NCBI GenBank assembly: GCA_913777665.1
Contig: CAJYTF010000046.1
Location: 1 to 64,000, forward strand
Source: an uncultured Myroides sp.
Lineage (GTDB): Bacteria; Bacteroidota; Bacteroidia; Flavobacteriales; Flavobacteriaceae
Direction: 5' to 3'
DNA length: 64,000 nucleotides
The notes under the pieces are model-generated. The model ran no database searches. It was not told the origin of the DNA and saw only the letters and a list, made by a program, of their open reading frames with translations. The number at the start of each line of letters is the position of its first letter. The stretch's first letter is position 1. Position numbers and translations under genes: made by a program. Below, in pieces: positions 1 to 8,487 of this stretch.

Positions 1-132
1 TCGGGTTACGATATTACTACCGAAGCTGCTATTACCAAACTAATGTTTTTATTACCGAAAGATTTACCGGAAAAGGAATTTTCAAAAGCTTTTCAAACGC
101 CCATTTGTGGCGAACTGATTATAGAAGAATAA
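1..132 (+). CDS. ansA: Type I L-asparaginase, C-terminal end (5' truncated by window)
   Basis: The window opens inside a forward reading frame of 43 codons ending at TAA (130-132). The residues SGYDITTEAAITKLMFLL followed by a short acidic tail match the C-terminus of cytoplasmic bacterial type I asparaginases, which hydrolyse asparagine to aspartate and ammonia. Only this tail is present, so no catalytic residue can be checked. The frame is followed directly by a rho-independent terminator. The identification rests on one conserved segment; the family is likely, the symbol less so. Confidence 0.7.
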   Translation, partial: SGYDITTEAAITKLMFLLPKDLPEKEFSKAFQTPICGELIIEE

Positions 133-137
133 CGAAT

Positions 138-169
138 ACGAACTTTAATAGGTTCGTTTTTTTTTTTTT
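138..169 (+). terminator. Rho-independent terminator after the asparaginase gene
   Basis: Six-base stem ACGAAC (138-143) pairs with GTTCGT (152-157) around an 8-base loop and runs into 13 consecutive T residues. It starts 6 bases after the stop codon. Confidence 0.8.
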
Positions 170-260
170 GATTTATAAGTCTGAAGAATATGATTATTTA
201 ACTATCAGACAGGAATATTTTGCGTAAATTAACCGTTGAAAGTAAAAATACCTGTTTGCT

Positions 261-992
261 ATGAAAAATACAGTCACCCTACTTTTTAGTTTGCTTTGCT
301 TTAGCGGGTTTGCGCAAGAAACAACGGATTTTTCCGACGATAAAAACATGGTTAAGTGGAATATACTTGGTTTAACATCTTCGACCATTTCGTTGCAATA
401 CGAACGACTCATTGCTCCAAAAACCAGTATCGCCGCCAATATCAACATCATGCCCAAACGCAGTATTCCTTTTTTTAGTACGGTGGAAGATATTGTGAAA
501 GACAAAGGAGCAATTGATATTTTAAAAGATGTAAAAATGAATGCGTTTTCATTTACGCCCGAAGTTCGTTTTTATATGGGTAAAGAAGCAATGCGTGGTT
601 TTTACGTAGCTCCTTTTTTAAGATACGATCGATTTTCGGTTGATATTCCTGTAGATTATATTTACAAAGAACAAATAGAATATGTAACCATTAACGGAAA
701 TGTAGATGGTTTTTCCGGCGGATTATCGTTCGGGGCACAGTGGCGATTGGCTTCACAATGGTATCTCGATGTTACTTTTGTAGGCTTAAGTTATGGTTTT
801 GCGTCGGGCGATTTAAGCGGCAGACGCTCTTTAGATGCCGAAGAACAAGCCGAAGTCCGTAAAGCAATAGATGAGGTAGAACTACCCGTAGTAAAATATA
901 CTTACAACGTAAACGATGAGGGTGTTGATGTTAAAATAAAAGGCCCATGGGCAAATGCAAAATTAGCTGTTGCTGTTGGGTATAGGTTTTGA
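261..992 (+). CDS. Putative outer-membrane beta-barrel protein (DUF3575-like)
   Basis: A 243-residue exported protein. Residues 1-18 form a signal peptide ending in GFAQ. The mature part alternates short hydrophobic stretches with turns, and ends in the aromatic residues YRF, as outer-membrane barrels do. The overall form (a WNILGL start, then a barrel-like strand reading EVRFYMG) resembles the DUF3575 group of Bacteroidota surface proteins. Its function is unknown. It lies alone between two terminators, so it is probably a single-gene transcript. The barrel call is inferred from composition and the C-terminal aromatic residue, not from a database match. Confidence 0.7.
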   Translation: MKNTVTLLFSLLCFSGFAQETTDFSDDKNMVKWNILGLTSSTISLQYERLIAPKTSIAANINIMPKRSIPFFSTVEDIVKDKGAIDILKDVKMNAFSFTPEVRFYMGKEAMRGFYVAPFLRYDRFSVDIPVDYIYKEQIEYVTINGNVDGFSGGLSFGAQWRLASQWYLDVTFVGLSYGFASGDLSGRRSLDAEEQAEVRKAIDEVELPVVKYTYNVNDEGVDVKIKGPWANAKLAVAVGYRF

Positions 993-995
993 AAT

Positions 996-1027
996 AAAAA
1001 ATCCCGAACAATTGTTCGGGATTTTTT
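996..1027. terminator. Bidirectional terminator between convergent genes
   Basis: An almost perfect inverted repeat, core ATCCCGAACAA / TTGTTCGGGAT, with A residues before and T residues after it, so it can serve both the forward barrel gene and the reverse lipoprotein gene. Confidence 0.85.
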
Positions 1028-1028
1028 A

Positions 1029-1427
1029 TTATTTTGAATGTATTAAACAGTCAGTAATTTTCAAGGTATAAGTACTGCTTTGATCTCCATTCTGGCTAAA
1101 AAACCAAAAACTTCGAGCTTTGAACTTTCCTTCTATTTTATTTCCTTCAATATACAAATCAATAAATTTTAAGTCATTTATAGAATCCTTAAAGATATCT
1201 CCTGGATCATCATGCATACCAATTAATCCGCTACCATCTTTCATTATTCTTTCTGTCGTAGCCGGATGTACAATAACCGATTGTAAGAGAGTATCATGGC
1301 GTTTTTGAAATTTAATTTCAATTGGGAATTCCGTTGTTTCGTTTTTTACATCATAATAATATACCCCTATATAATCACAGCAGCAAAAAAGTGAAATTGT
1401 AGCAAAAAACAACAATAGTTTTCTCAT
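1029..1427 (-). CDS. Small hypothetical lipoprotein
   Basis: A 132-residue protein. It begins with a short hydrophobic signal and a run of cysteines (LFCCCDY, residues 14-20) that can act as a lipobox, so it is probably a lipid-anchored envelope protein. The mature part is charged, with a central stretch rich in Asp, Gly and Lys and no family motif that I recognise. It converges on the preceding gene and shares its terminator. Function unknown. Confidence 0.6.
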   Translation of the reverse strand: MRKLLLFFATISLFCCCDYIGVYYYDVKNETTEFPIEIKFQKRHDTLLQSVIVHPATTERIMKDGSGLIGMHDDPGDIFKDSINDLKFIDLYIEGNKIEGKFKARSFWFFSQNGDQSSTYTLKITDCLIHSK

Positions 1428-1539
1428 AAAATTTTGGTTTCAGATCAATCAAAAAATACAAAATAAATCGTAACTAAATTAAATACTACTATTTAACCTA
1501 AATTCCTTAAATTCGCACATTGAATTTAAAAACAGTATC

Positions 1540-4500
1540 ATGAGCACCAAATTCACAGAGTATAAAGGATTAGATTTACCAACCGTAGCAAGCGAAATGT
1601 TACAGTATTGGAAAGATCAGTCCATCTTTGATAAATCGGTTACTTCTCGCGAAGGCAACCAACCGTTTGTGTTTTTTGAAGGTCCGCCTTCTGCAAATGG
1701 GAAACCTGGTATTCACCACGTTATGGCTCGTGCTATTAAAGATATTTTCTGCCGATACAAAACTCAGAAAGGGTTCCAAGTTAAGCGTAAAGCTGGTTGG
1801 GATACCCACGGTTTACCCGTTGAATTAGGTACCGAAAAAGAACTGGGAATTACCAAAGAAGATATCGGAACAAAAATATCGGTAGAAGAGTATAACGAGG
1901 CGTGTAAACGTACCGTAATGCGCTACACCGATTTATGGAACGATCTTACTGAAAAAATGGGTTACTGGGTAGATATGAACGATCCGTACATTACCTACAA
2001 ACCCAAATATATGGAAACCGTTTGGTGGTTGTTAAAGCAAATTTACAACAAAGATTTACTGTACAAAGGGTACACCATTCAGCCGTATTCGCCAAAAGCG
2101 GGAACAGGTTTGTCGTCGCACGAGGTAAATCAGCCAGGTGCTTATCGCGATGTTACCGATACCACTATTGTTGCACAGTTTAAAACCATAGAAAATTCGT
2201 TACCAGAATTTTTAAAAGGATTCGGACAAATCGATATCATGGCTTGGACAACTACACCGTGGACGTTGCCGAGTAATACCGCATTAACTGTTGGTCCAAA
2301 AATCGATTATGTGTTGGTAAAAACATTCAACCAATACACCAATCAGCCAATAAATGTGGTTTTAGGAAAACCTTTGGTTGCTAAACAGTTTGCTGGAAAA
2401 TATGTAGCTGTTGAAACCGAAGCTGAATTAGCAGATTATAAAGAAAACGATAAAAAAATTCCGTATTTCATTGTAAAAGAATTTAAAGGAATTGATTTGG
2501 TTGGTATCCGTTATGAGCAGTTGTTGCCGTACACGTTGCCTTATCAAAACCCTGAAAATGCGTTCCGAGTAATTGCAGGCGATTTCGTAACAACCGAAGA
2601 CGGAACCGGTATTGTACACACTGCGCCAACTTTTGGTGCAGACGATGCAAAAGTTGCTAAAGAAGCAACACCTGAAGTACCGCCGATGTTGGTTTTAGAC
2701 GAAAACGGAAACCCTGTGCCGTTGGTTGATTTACAAGGAAAGTTTACCTCGCACATGGGCGATATGGCAGGCAAATACGTAAAGAACGAATATTACAGTG
2801 AAGGCGAAGCACCTGAGAAATCGGTCGATGTTGAAATTGCAATCCGTTTAAAAGAAGAAAACAAAGCCTTTAAGGTAGAGAAATACGTACACAGTTATCC
2901 ACATAGTTGGCGAACCGATGAGCCACTTTTATACTATCCGTTAGATTCTTGGTTTATCAAGGTTACCGAAGTGAAAGATAAAATGTTCGATTTAAATGAA
3001 GAAATCAACTGGAAACCTAAAGCAACAGGCGAAGGTCGTTTTGGAAACTGGCTGAAAAATGCCAACGACTGGAATTTATCTCGCTCACGTTACTGGGGAA
3101 TTCCGTTACCAATCTGGAGAACCGAAGATAAAACAGAGGAATTAATCGTAGGATCGGTAGAAGAATTGATTGCCGAAATTGAAAAAGCAATGAAAGCGGG
3201 CGTTCAAACGCATAATCCTTTCGATGGTTTTGTGGTGGGCGATATGAGTGAGGAAAACTATGATAAAATCGACCTACATAAAAATGTGGTTGATAGCATC
3301 ACACTGATTTCTCCATCAGGCAAACCAATGAAACGCGAAACAGATTTAATTGATGTTTGGTTCGATTCTGGTGCCATGCCGTATGCACAATGGCATTATC
3401 CTTTTGAAAATAAAGAATATATCGACAATCATGAAAATTTCCCTGCTGATTTTATTGCAGAAGGTGTCGATCAAACTCGTGGTTGGTTCTATACATTACA
3501 CGCAATTGGAACATTGGTTTTTGGCGAAAAAGCGTATAAAAACGTCGTGTCGAACGGTTTGGTTTTAGATAAGAACGGTATCAAAATGTCTAAAAGTAAA
3601 GGCAATACCATTGATCCTTTCCAAACAATTGCAGATCATGGACCCGATGCTACGCGTTGGTACATGATTATGAATGCCAATCCGTGGGATAATTTAAAAT
3701 TCGATTTAGACGGAATTACAGAAGTTCGCCGTAAATTCTTCGGAACGTTATACAACACTTATTCGTTCTTTGCTTTATATGCAAATATCGACGGATTTAC
3801 TTACTGCGAAGACGAAGTTCCTATGGAAGATCGCCCGGAAATTGATCGTTGGATTTTATCGGAACTAAACAGTTTAATAAAAACGGTTGATGAAGCGTAT
3901 GCCGATTACGAGCCAACAAAAGCAGCACGCGCTATATCAGACTTTGTTCAGGAAAACCTTTCAAACTGGTACGTTCGTTTATGCCGCCGCCGTTTCTGGA
4001 AAGGCGAATACGCACAAGATAAAATTGCGGCTTACCAAACGTTGTACACTTGTTTAACTACAGTTGCAAAACTGTCGGCACCAATTGCACCGTTTTTTAT
4101 GGACAAGCTTTACAAAGATTTAACACAGGCAACTGCAAAAGAATCATTTGAATCTGTACATTTGGCCGATTTTCCTACTTACGATAAAACGGTTGTTAAT
4201 AAGTCGTTAGAAAGTAAAATGGAAAAAGCGCAAACCGTGTCATCTTTAGTATTATCATTGCGTAAGAAAGAAATGATTAAAGTACGCCAGCCGTTACAAA
4301 AAGTAATGATTCCTGTTTTAGACGAAAATCAAAAGGCAGAAATAGAGGCAGTTGCAGATTTAATCATGGCAGAGGTAAACGTGAAAGAAATTGAATTGTT
4401 AAACGATGCTTCAGGAATTCTGGTAAAACAGATCAAACCGAATTTTAAGGCATTAGGTCCGCGTTTCGGAAAAGAAATGGGAAATGTGGCAAAAGCCATT

Positions 4501-4941
4501 CAAAATTTCACGCAGGAACAGATCAGCGAGATCGAAAAAAACAACGAAATATCTTTGGAAATCTCAGGAAATCTGGTTAAATTAACAAACGAAGACGTTG
4601 AGGTTTCATCACAAGATATCGAAGGTTGGCTGGTAGCAAACGCAAACGGAATTACAGTAGCTTTAGATATCACGTTGACCGACGAATTAAAGAAAGAAGG
4701 AATTGCACGCGAATTGGTGAACAGAATTCAGAATATCCGTAAAGATTCAGGGTTTGAAGTAACCGATAAAGTAAAAATTAAAATGCAGCAAAACGCCGTT
4801 ATCCAAGATGCCGTTACTGCAAATATGGAGTATATTAAAGCAGAAACTTTAACGGAAACGCTTGATTTTGTTGATAGTTTAGAAAATGGTACAGAAATTG
4901 AGTTTGACGATATGATAACCAAAATTAGTGTTTCAAAATAA
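1540..4941 (+). CDS. ileS: Isoleucyl-tRNA synthetase
   Basis: Charges tRNA-Ile with isoleucine in the cytoplasm; class I synthetase of 1133 residues, the long form usual in Bacteroidota. The HIGH signature is present as GIHH (residues 57-60, in the context GKPGIHHVMAR) and the KMSKS loop is exact at residues 682-686. Between them lies the CP1 editing insertion, with the segments TTTPWTLPSN and GTGIVHTAP. The anticodon-binding region (LSRSRYWG upstream, then SNWYVRLCRRRFW) and a long C-terminal domain follow. A near-consensus -7 box TAAATTCG lies at 1508-1515. It is the first gene of the ileS - DksA-like - lspA series that is common in flavobacteria. Identification is secure. Confidence 0.98.
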   Translation: MSTKFTEYKGLDLPTVASEMLQYWKDQSIFDKSVTSREGNQPFVFFEGPPSANGKPGIHHVMARAIKDIFCRYKTQKGFQVKRKAGWDTHGLPVELGTEKELGITKEDIGTKISVEEYNEACKRTVMRYTDLWNDLTEKMGYWVDMNDPYITYKPKYMETVWWLLKQIYNKDLLYKGYTIQPYSPKAGTGLSSHEVNQPGAYRDVTDTTIVAQFKTIENSLPEFLKGFGQIDIMAWTTTPWTLPSNTALTVGPKIDYVLVKTFNQYTNQPINVVLGKPLVAKQFAGKYVAVETEAELADYKENDKKIPYFIVKEFKGIDLVGIRYEQLLPYTLPYQNPENAFRVIAGDFVTTEDGTGIVHTAPTFGADDAKVAKEATPEVPPMLVLDENGNPVPLVDLQGKFTSHMGDMAGKYVKNEYYSEGEAPEKSVDVEIAIRLKEENKAFKVEKYVHSYPHSWRTDEPLLYYPLDSWFIKVTEVKDKMFDLNEEINWKPKATGEGRFGNWLKNANDWNLSRSRYWGIPLPIWRTEDKTEELIVGSVEELIAEIEKAMKAGVQTHNPFDGFVVGDMSEENYDKIDLHKNVVDSITLISPSGKPMKRETDLIDVWFDSGAMPYAQWHYPFENKEYIDNHENFPADFIAEGVDQTRGWFYTLHAIGTLVFGEKAYKNVVSNGLVLDKNGIKMSKSKGNTIDPFQTIADHGPDATRWYMIMNANPWDNLKFDLDGITEVRRKFFGTLYNTYSFFALYANIDGFTYCEDEVPMEDRPEIDRWILSELNSLIKTVDEAYADYEPTKAARAISDFVQENLSNWYVRLCRRRFWKGEYAQDKIAAYQTLYTCLTTVAKLSAPIAPFFMDKLYKDLTQATAKESFESVHLADFPTYDKTVVNKSLESKMEKAQTVSSLVLSLRKKEMIKVRQPLQKVMIPVLDENQKAEIEAVADLIMAEVNVKEIELLNDASGILVKQIKPNFKALGPRFGKEMGNVAKAIQNFTQEQISEIEKNNEISLEISGNLVKLTNEDVEVSSQDIEGWLVANANGITVALDITLTDELKKEGIARELVNRIQNIRKDSGFEVTDKVKIKMQQNAVIQDAVTANMEYIKAETLTETLDFVDSLENGTEIEFDDMITKISVSK

Positions 4942-4952
4942 ATTGTTTAGTT

Positions 4953-5339
4953 ATGGAAAAGGAAAGTGTACAAATTAGATATTCAGACGCAGATTTGGCT
5001 GAATTTAAAGAAATTATCTTAAAAAAGATAGAGAAAGCACAAGCAGATTTAGATTTGATTAAAAGCGCTTATATGAACGATTTAAATAACGGTACCGATG
5101 ATACATCTCCTACATTTAAAGCGTTTGAAGAAGGCAGCGAAACATTGTCTAAAGAAGCAAACTCGCAATTGGCAACACGCCAGGAGAAGTTTTTACGCGA
5201 TTTGAAAAATGCTTTGGTGCGAATTGAAAACAAAACCTACGGAATTTGCCGCGTAACCGGTAAATTAATCGAAAAAGAACGTTTAAAATTGGTTCCGCAT
5301 GCTACAATGAGCATGGAAGCTAAATTGCAACAACGTTAA
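4953..5339 (+). CDS. TraR/DksA-family regulator with a reduced zinc finger
   Basis: A 128-residue protein with the DksA/TraR layout: an N-terminal helical region with a coiled coil (residues about 10-85), then a C-terminal finger starting YGICRVTGKLI. The canonical four-cysteine finger is reduced here to a single cysteine (in GICRVTG), so zinc binding in the usual way is unlikely. DksA proteins bind the secondary channel of RNA polymerase and adjust transcription with ppGpp; whether this variant does the same is inferred. It begins 11 bp after ileS and is probably co-transcribed with it. A strong terminator follows. Confidence 0.85.
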   Translation: MEKESVQIRYSDADLAEFKEIILKKIEKAQADLDLIKSAYMNDLNNGTDDTSPTFKAFEEGSETLSKEANSQLATRQEKFLRDLKNALVRIENKTYGICRVTGKLIEKERLKLVPHATMSMEAKLQQR

Positions 5340-5344
5340 TTGAT

Positions 5345-5372
5345 AAAACGCTCTTAATTAAGAGCGTTTTTT
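5345..5372 (+). terminator. Rho-independent terminator after the DksA-like gene
   Basis: Perfect 11-bp stem AAAACGCTCTT (5345-5355) / AAGAGCGTTTT (5360-5370) with loop AATT, ending in T residues. Confidence 0.9.
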
Positions 5373-5385
5373 GTTTTAAATAACT

Positions 5386-5393
5386 TACATTTG
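5386..5393 (+). promoter_or_regulatory. -7 promoter box (TAnnTTTG) for lspA
   Basis: TACATTTG is a perfect match to the Bacteroidota -7 consensus and lies after the preceding terminator. The expected transcript start near 5400 leaves a leader of about 13 bases and argues for the ATG at 5413 rather than the upstream TTG at 5404. No good TTG -33 element is visible at the usual spacing. Confidence 0.6.
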
Positions 5394-5412
5394 TGCAAAA
5401 TTTTTGCATATT

Positions 5413-6003
5413 ATGTCGTTTAACAAGGCTTTATTTTTAGCGATTGTAGTAATTATTATCGATCAAATTTCAAAGATATATATCAAAACCAATTTTTTTA
5501 TTGGGGAAGAAGTTCAAGTTTTTGAATGGTTTAAAATTCATTTTATAGAGAACGACGGAATGGCTTGGGGAGTAGAACTTCCAGGCAATTACGGTAAACT
5601 TATTTTAACTTCGTTCAGAATTATTGCTGTTGGCGGAATTTTGTACTGGTTGAATGATTCGGTAAAAAAACGTGGATCAAATATTTTAATTGTTGCCATT
5701 GCTTTGATTTTGGCGGGTGCAGTTGGTAATATCATCGATTCTGTTTTTTACGGAGTAATTTTTAACGACAGTCACAACCAAATTGCAACACTATTCAGTG
5801 ATCAACCGTATGGAACGTGGTTTCACGGTAAAGTGGTAGATATGTTTTATTTCCCTATTTGGAAAGGTTATCTGCCAGATTGGTTGCCTGTTTGGGGCGG
5901 CAAACACTTTACCTTTTTCAACGCCATTTTTAATGTTGCCGATGTAGCCATTTCGGTAGGCGTAGGATTATTAATTGTATTCAACAAAAAAGTTTTTAAA
6001 TAG
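5413..6003 (+). CDS. lspA: Lipoprotein signal peptidase (signal peptidase II)
   Basis: A 196-residue inner-membrane aspartic peptidase that cleaves the signal peptide from prolipoproteins just before the lipidated cysteine. Both catalytic aspartates are visible in their family contexts: AGAVGNIIDSVFYG and NVADVAISVG. Four membrane helices flank them. The protein is longer than the E. coli enzyme because of an insertion between the two aspartates (region SDQPYGTWFHGKVVDMFYF), as in other Bacteroidota. The start was set at the ATG at 5413 because the -7 box at 5386-5393 makes the TTG nine bases upstream unlikely. Many predicted lipoproteins in this window are likely substrates. Confidence 0.95.
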   Translation: MSFNKALFLAIVVIIIDQISKIYIKTNFFIGEEVQVFEWFKIHFIENDGMAWGVELPGNYGKLILTSFRIIAVGGILYWLNDSVKKRGSNILIVAIALILAGAVGNIIDSVFYGVIFNDSHNQIATLFSDQPYGTWFHGKVVDMFYFPIWKGYLPDWLPVWGGKHFTFFNAIFNVADVAISVGVGLLIVFNKKVFK

Positions 6004-6032
6004 GATTTCTGCTCAAACAGAAATCTTTTTTT
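6004..6032 (+). terminator. Rho-independent terminator after lspA
   Basis: Eight-base stem GATTTCTG / CAGAAATC around loop CTCAAA, followed by seven T residues; it starts on the base after the lspA stop codon. Confidence 0.85.
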
Positions 6033-6063
6033 ATCTTTAAAATATTAAACTAAAATAAATTTT

Positions 6064-6753
6064 ATGGAAGCATTTCAGTTAGCCGCACAGGCAACCAAAC
6101 AAGAACAAGCTACGTTTTATAAAAAAACCTACCTTAATTTGGCGTTAGGTTTGGTAGCCTTTGTAATTTTAGAAACTATTTTCTTGCGTATTCAACCATT
6201 GGTAGATTTCATGTTAAGTTTAACTCAAGGTTATTTGTGGTTAGTTTTGTTAGGCGGATTTATGGGCGTTTCGTATATCGCACAAAAAATGGCTTATAAC
6301 GATACTAGCTTGGCAAAACAGTATTTAGGATATTTTCTATACATTGTTGCACAAGCAATTATTTTTGTACCGATACTTTACATTGCCATTTATTACACAG
6401 GAAGTTACGAATTGTTAACCCAAGCAGCTATTATTACAGGTAGTTTGTTTTTAGGATTAACCTTTGTGGTATTTAGTACAAAAGCAGATTTTTCTTTTTT
6501 ACGAAGCATTTTAGCAATCGGATTTTTCGTAGCAATAGGTGCAATCGTTGCTGGTATGTTGTTTAATTTCGATTTAGGCTTATGGTTTTCTGTCGGAATG
6601 ATCGTTTTAGCATCAGGGTCTATTTTATACAACACGCACCAAATTAAAAACAACTTTGGAACCAACCAATACATTGCAGCAGCATTGTCTTTGTTTTCAT
6701 CGTTAATGTTGTTGTTTTGGTATGTACTACGTTTGTTAATGAGTAGAAACTAA
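6064..6753 (+). CDS. Bax inhibitor-1 / YccA family membrane protein
   Basis: A 229-residue protein with seven hydrophobic segments covering most of the chain after a short polar N-terminus (residues 1-20). The segment ending SLFSSLMLLFWYVLRLLM is the typical C-terminal helix of the BI-1/YccA family, preceded by the family's helix and NTHQI-like loop. These proteins are thought to be pH-sensitive calcium-leak channels or to interact with membrane proteases; the role here is unknown. It is separated from lspA by a terminator and so probably starts its own transcript. A near-consensus box, TATCTTTA, lies about 25 bp upstream. Confidence 0.88.
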   Translation: MEAFQLAAQATKQEQATFYKKTYLNLALGLVAFVILETIFLRIQPLVDFMLSLTQGYLWLVLLGGFMGVSYIAQKMAYNDTSLAKQYLGYFLYIVAQAIIFVPILYIAIYYTGSYELLTQAAIITGSLFLGLTFVVFSTKADFSFLRSILAIGFFVAIGAIVAGMLFNFDLGLWFSVGMIVLASGSILYNTHQIKNNFGTNQYIAAALSLFSSLMLLFWYVLRLLMSRN

Positions 6754-6756
6754 CAC

Positions 6757-7080
6757 ATGAAGTTATATTCACAATTTAGAGAACAAAAAACAAATGATAA
6801 AGCATTTTTAATAATTCTTGTATTTAGTTTTTTGTTCTGGTTATTAGCTAAAATCCCATTTTTATGGGATTTTGTCTTATTTGGTGTTTTCTATGAAATG
6901 GGGGCTATTCTTGCATTGTTAGGATCGGCTGTATTAACGGTTTATTTCCTTATAAAATGGATTCTGACTAAATTCAATTTTACTTCAATCTATCTTTATG
7001 CTTTTTTGTTAGGAACATTGACTTTGTTAATGATGCGTTTGGTTTATAGTATTTCTTTAAATGGAATTACTCTTTTTTAA
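6757..7080 (+). CDS. Small integral membrane protein, unknown function
   Basis: A 107-residue protein starting 3 bp after the Bax-inhibitor gene, so probably translated from the same mRNA. After a polar N-terminus of about 18 residues it has three hydrophobic helices (starting around residues 19, 47 and 80), and it carries no motif that I recognise. It ends at a strong terminator. I can only say that it is a membrane protein in the same transcription unit as a BI-1 homologue. Confidence 0.6.
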   Translation: MKLYSQFREQKTNDKAFLIILVFSFLFWLLAKIPFLWDFVLFGVFYEMGAILALLGSAVLTVYFLIKWILTKFNFTSIYLYAFLLGTLTLLMMRLVYSISLNGITLF

Positions 7081-7096
7081 AATATTGTATAAACTT

Positions 7097-7124
7097 AAAA
7101 AGTCCCGCAAACGCGGGACTTTTT
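7097..7124. terminator. Bidirectional terminator
   Basis: Perfect 12-bp stem AAAAAGTCCCGC / GCGGGACTTTTT with loop AAAC. It can end the forward membrane-protein transcript and the converging reverse DoxX-like transcript. Confidence 0.9.
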
Positions 7125-7197
7125 ACAACTAAACTAACCAAAATAAATTTTCCTTTTCATAACTTATATCAGTTAATCAATTAGTGTGCCAAAAATA

Positions 7198-7578
7198 TTA
7201 TTTCAACAGAAAAACTAAAAATATTGCCGGTAAAAAGTAAATTACAATCGTTCTGGCACCATCATAATCTTTTGCAATACGTTGTCCAAACAATAAGAAC
7301 AATAAGGTAACGCAAGAAACAATTCCTGAGTATAACGCAATTTGTTTACAGTCGTTAAATAAAAACCAAATTCCGGCAAGCGATAAAATTCCGGCAATAA
7401 TTTCAAGAATTAAAATGATTCCTAACGAAAATGGTACTTTATCGCCTAAAAACGTATTTGCAAAATGCGATTTTAACCAACCAACGTTTCCGTTCCAATC
7501 CACAATTTTATCGTAACCCGATTGTAAAAAAGTAATTGCCAAGAACAATAAAATAAGTATTTCTGTAATGTAATTCAT
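7198..7578 (-). CDS. DoxX-like family membrane protein
   Basis: A 126-residue, four-helix membrane protein. The first helix carries FLQSGYDKIVDW, close to the FxxSGxxKL pattern of the DoxX family, and the rest (LEIIAGILSLAGIWFLF, then two more helices) follows the same layout. DoxX-like proteins are quinone- or redox-associated membrane subunits in a few studied cases, but most have no known role. It is separated from the next reverse gene by a terminator hairpin, so it is probably monocistronic. Confidence 0.75.
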   Translation of the reverse strand: MNYITEILILLFLAITFLQSGYDKIVDWNGNVGWLKSHFANTFLGDKVPFSLGIILILEIIAGILSLAGIWFLFNDCKQIALYSGIVSCVTLLFLLFGQRIAKDYDGARTIVIYFLPAIFLVFLLK

Positions 7579-7656
7579 GTGTAAGTTTATTTTTTGTAAA
7601 GGTAAAATTTATTTCGGGTTTTTACGAACGAAGCTCTTTGTACTTAAAAAAGTTCA

Positions 7657-7680
7657 TAAAAAAACGGTAGTTACCTACCG
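7657..7680 (-). terminator. Reverse-strand terminator overlapping a stop codon
   Basis: Stem CGGTAG (7665-7670) / CTACCG (7675-7680); read on the reverse strand it is followed by seven T residues. The loop contains the stop codon of the basic lipoprotein gene. Confidence 0.8.
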
Positions 7681-7919
7681 CGTTTTAAGCCTCTGCGTTG
7701 CTTATGTTCTTTGTGATGTTGCTTTTTTTGCTGTCCCGGTGCATATCGTTTTGCCGATCGGTCGCCACGTAATTTTTTTTCGTGCCCTGGTGGAAGTTTT
7801 CTACGCTCGTGGTGATGTGGCGGTCTTACAACGCAACTGGTAAAAGTTGCAGAAAATGCCAGCAACAATAAAAAAATCGTTGCATAGCGCGCTGTTCTAC
7901 TAAATAATAACTTTTTCAT
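7671..7919 (-). CDS. Small basic His/Lys/Arg-rich lipoprotein
   Basis: An 82-residue protein. Residues 1-28 are a signal sequence with the lipobox-like end ATFTSC, followed by VVRPPHHH. The mature part is strongly basic and rich in His, Lys, Arg, Gly and Gln, with the motif SAKRYAPGQQKK, which I recall as recurrent in small flavobacterial lipoproteins. No enzymatic motif is visible. The basic tail could bind a polyanion or metal, but that is speculation. It sits just downstream of the 5-formyl-THF cyclo-ligase gene, with a 4-bp gap. Confidence 0.6.
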   Translation of the reverse strand: MKKLLFSRTARYATIFLLLLAFSATFTSCVVRPPHHHERRKLPPGHEKKLRGDRSAKRYAPGQQKKQHHKEHKQRRGLKRGR

Positions 7920-7923
7920 ATCA

Positions 7924-8487
7924 CTAAAATTTAACTATCGTATTTGGTGTAATACAATAATCAAGCCGAACATCTTCTGTAAATACATCTTCAATTAGTT
8001 CTTCGGCATCGAAAAAAGATAATCCAATTTTTACGACATCAGGTTTGCATTGCGATAAAAACTTATCGTAAAAACCCTTGCCGTAACCTACACGGTTTCC
8101 AAAAACATCATAAGCCAGTAGCGGCACAAAAACAACATCGATCTGGTTATCTGCAACCGAAAATCCGTTTTGCGGTTCGGGAATGTTCCAATCGTTCTTT
8201 TTAATTGTTACATTATCGGTCAGTAAAATATGATTCATAGTTCGGGTTTCAAAATCAGATTTGGAAACAATGATGTTTTTATCTTTTCCGTTTAAAATAT
8301 GCAGCAGATAATCGGTTTGAACTTCCTTATGCTCGTGTATCGTTAGAAAAATATGATAATTTTCGAAATTCCAAATAGGTAGTTTTAAGGATTGATTGGC
8401 AATTTGCAGACTTAAATCTTCAATCGCATCAAAACTTAAATCGTTCCGTAATTCTTTATATTTCTTGCGTAATTCTTTCTTGGTCAT
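7924..8487 (-). CDS. 5-formyltetrahydrofolate cyclo-ligase
   Basis: A 187-residue cytoplasmic enzyme that converts 5-formyl-THF to 5,10-methenyl-THF with ATP, returning a folate storage form to one-carbon metabolism. The glycine-rich substrate/ATP motif GYGKGFYDKFL is present near residue 135, with FVPLLAYDVFGNRVGYG before it and the basic N-terminus KKELRKKYKELR. Its start lies 32 bp inside the 3' end of the upstream deacylase gene in another frame, a strong sign of translational coupling. Confidence 0.92.
   Translation of the reverse strand: MTKKELRKKYKELRNDLSFDAIEDLSLQIANQSLKLPIWNFENYHIFLTIHEHKEVQTDYLLHILNGKDKNIIVSKSDFETRTMNHILLTDNVTIKKNDWNIPEPQNGFSVADNQIDVVFVPLLAYDVFGNRVGYGKGFYDKFLSQCKPDVVKIGLSFFDAEELIEDVFTEDVRLDYCITPNTIVKF

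Noticed and set aside
194-505. 103-codon reverse frame
   Set aside because: It opposes the start of the barrel protein, which has a clear signal peptide and terminator.
5404-5412. TTG start for lspA
   Set aside because: The -7 box implies a transcript start near 5400, and the ATG at 5413 matches the family N-terminus.
7577-7843. 88-codon forward frame
   Set aside because: It is antisense to the basic lipoprotein gene and covers that gene's terminator.
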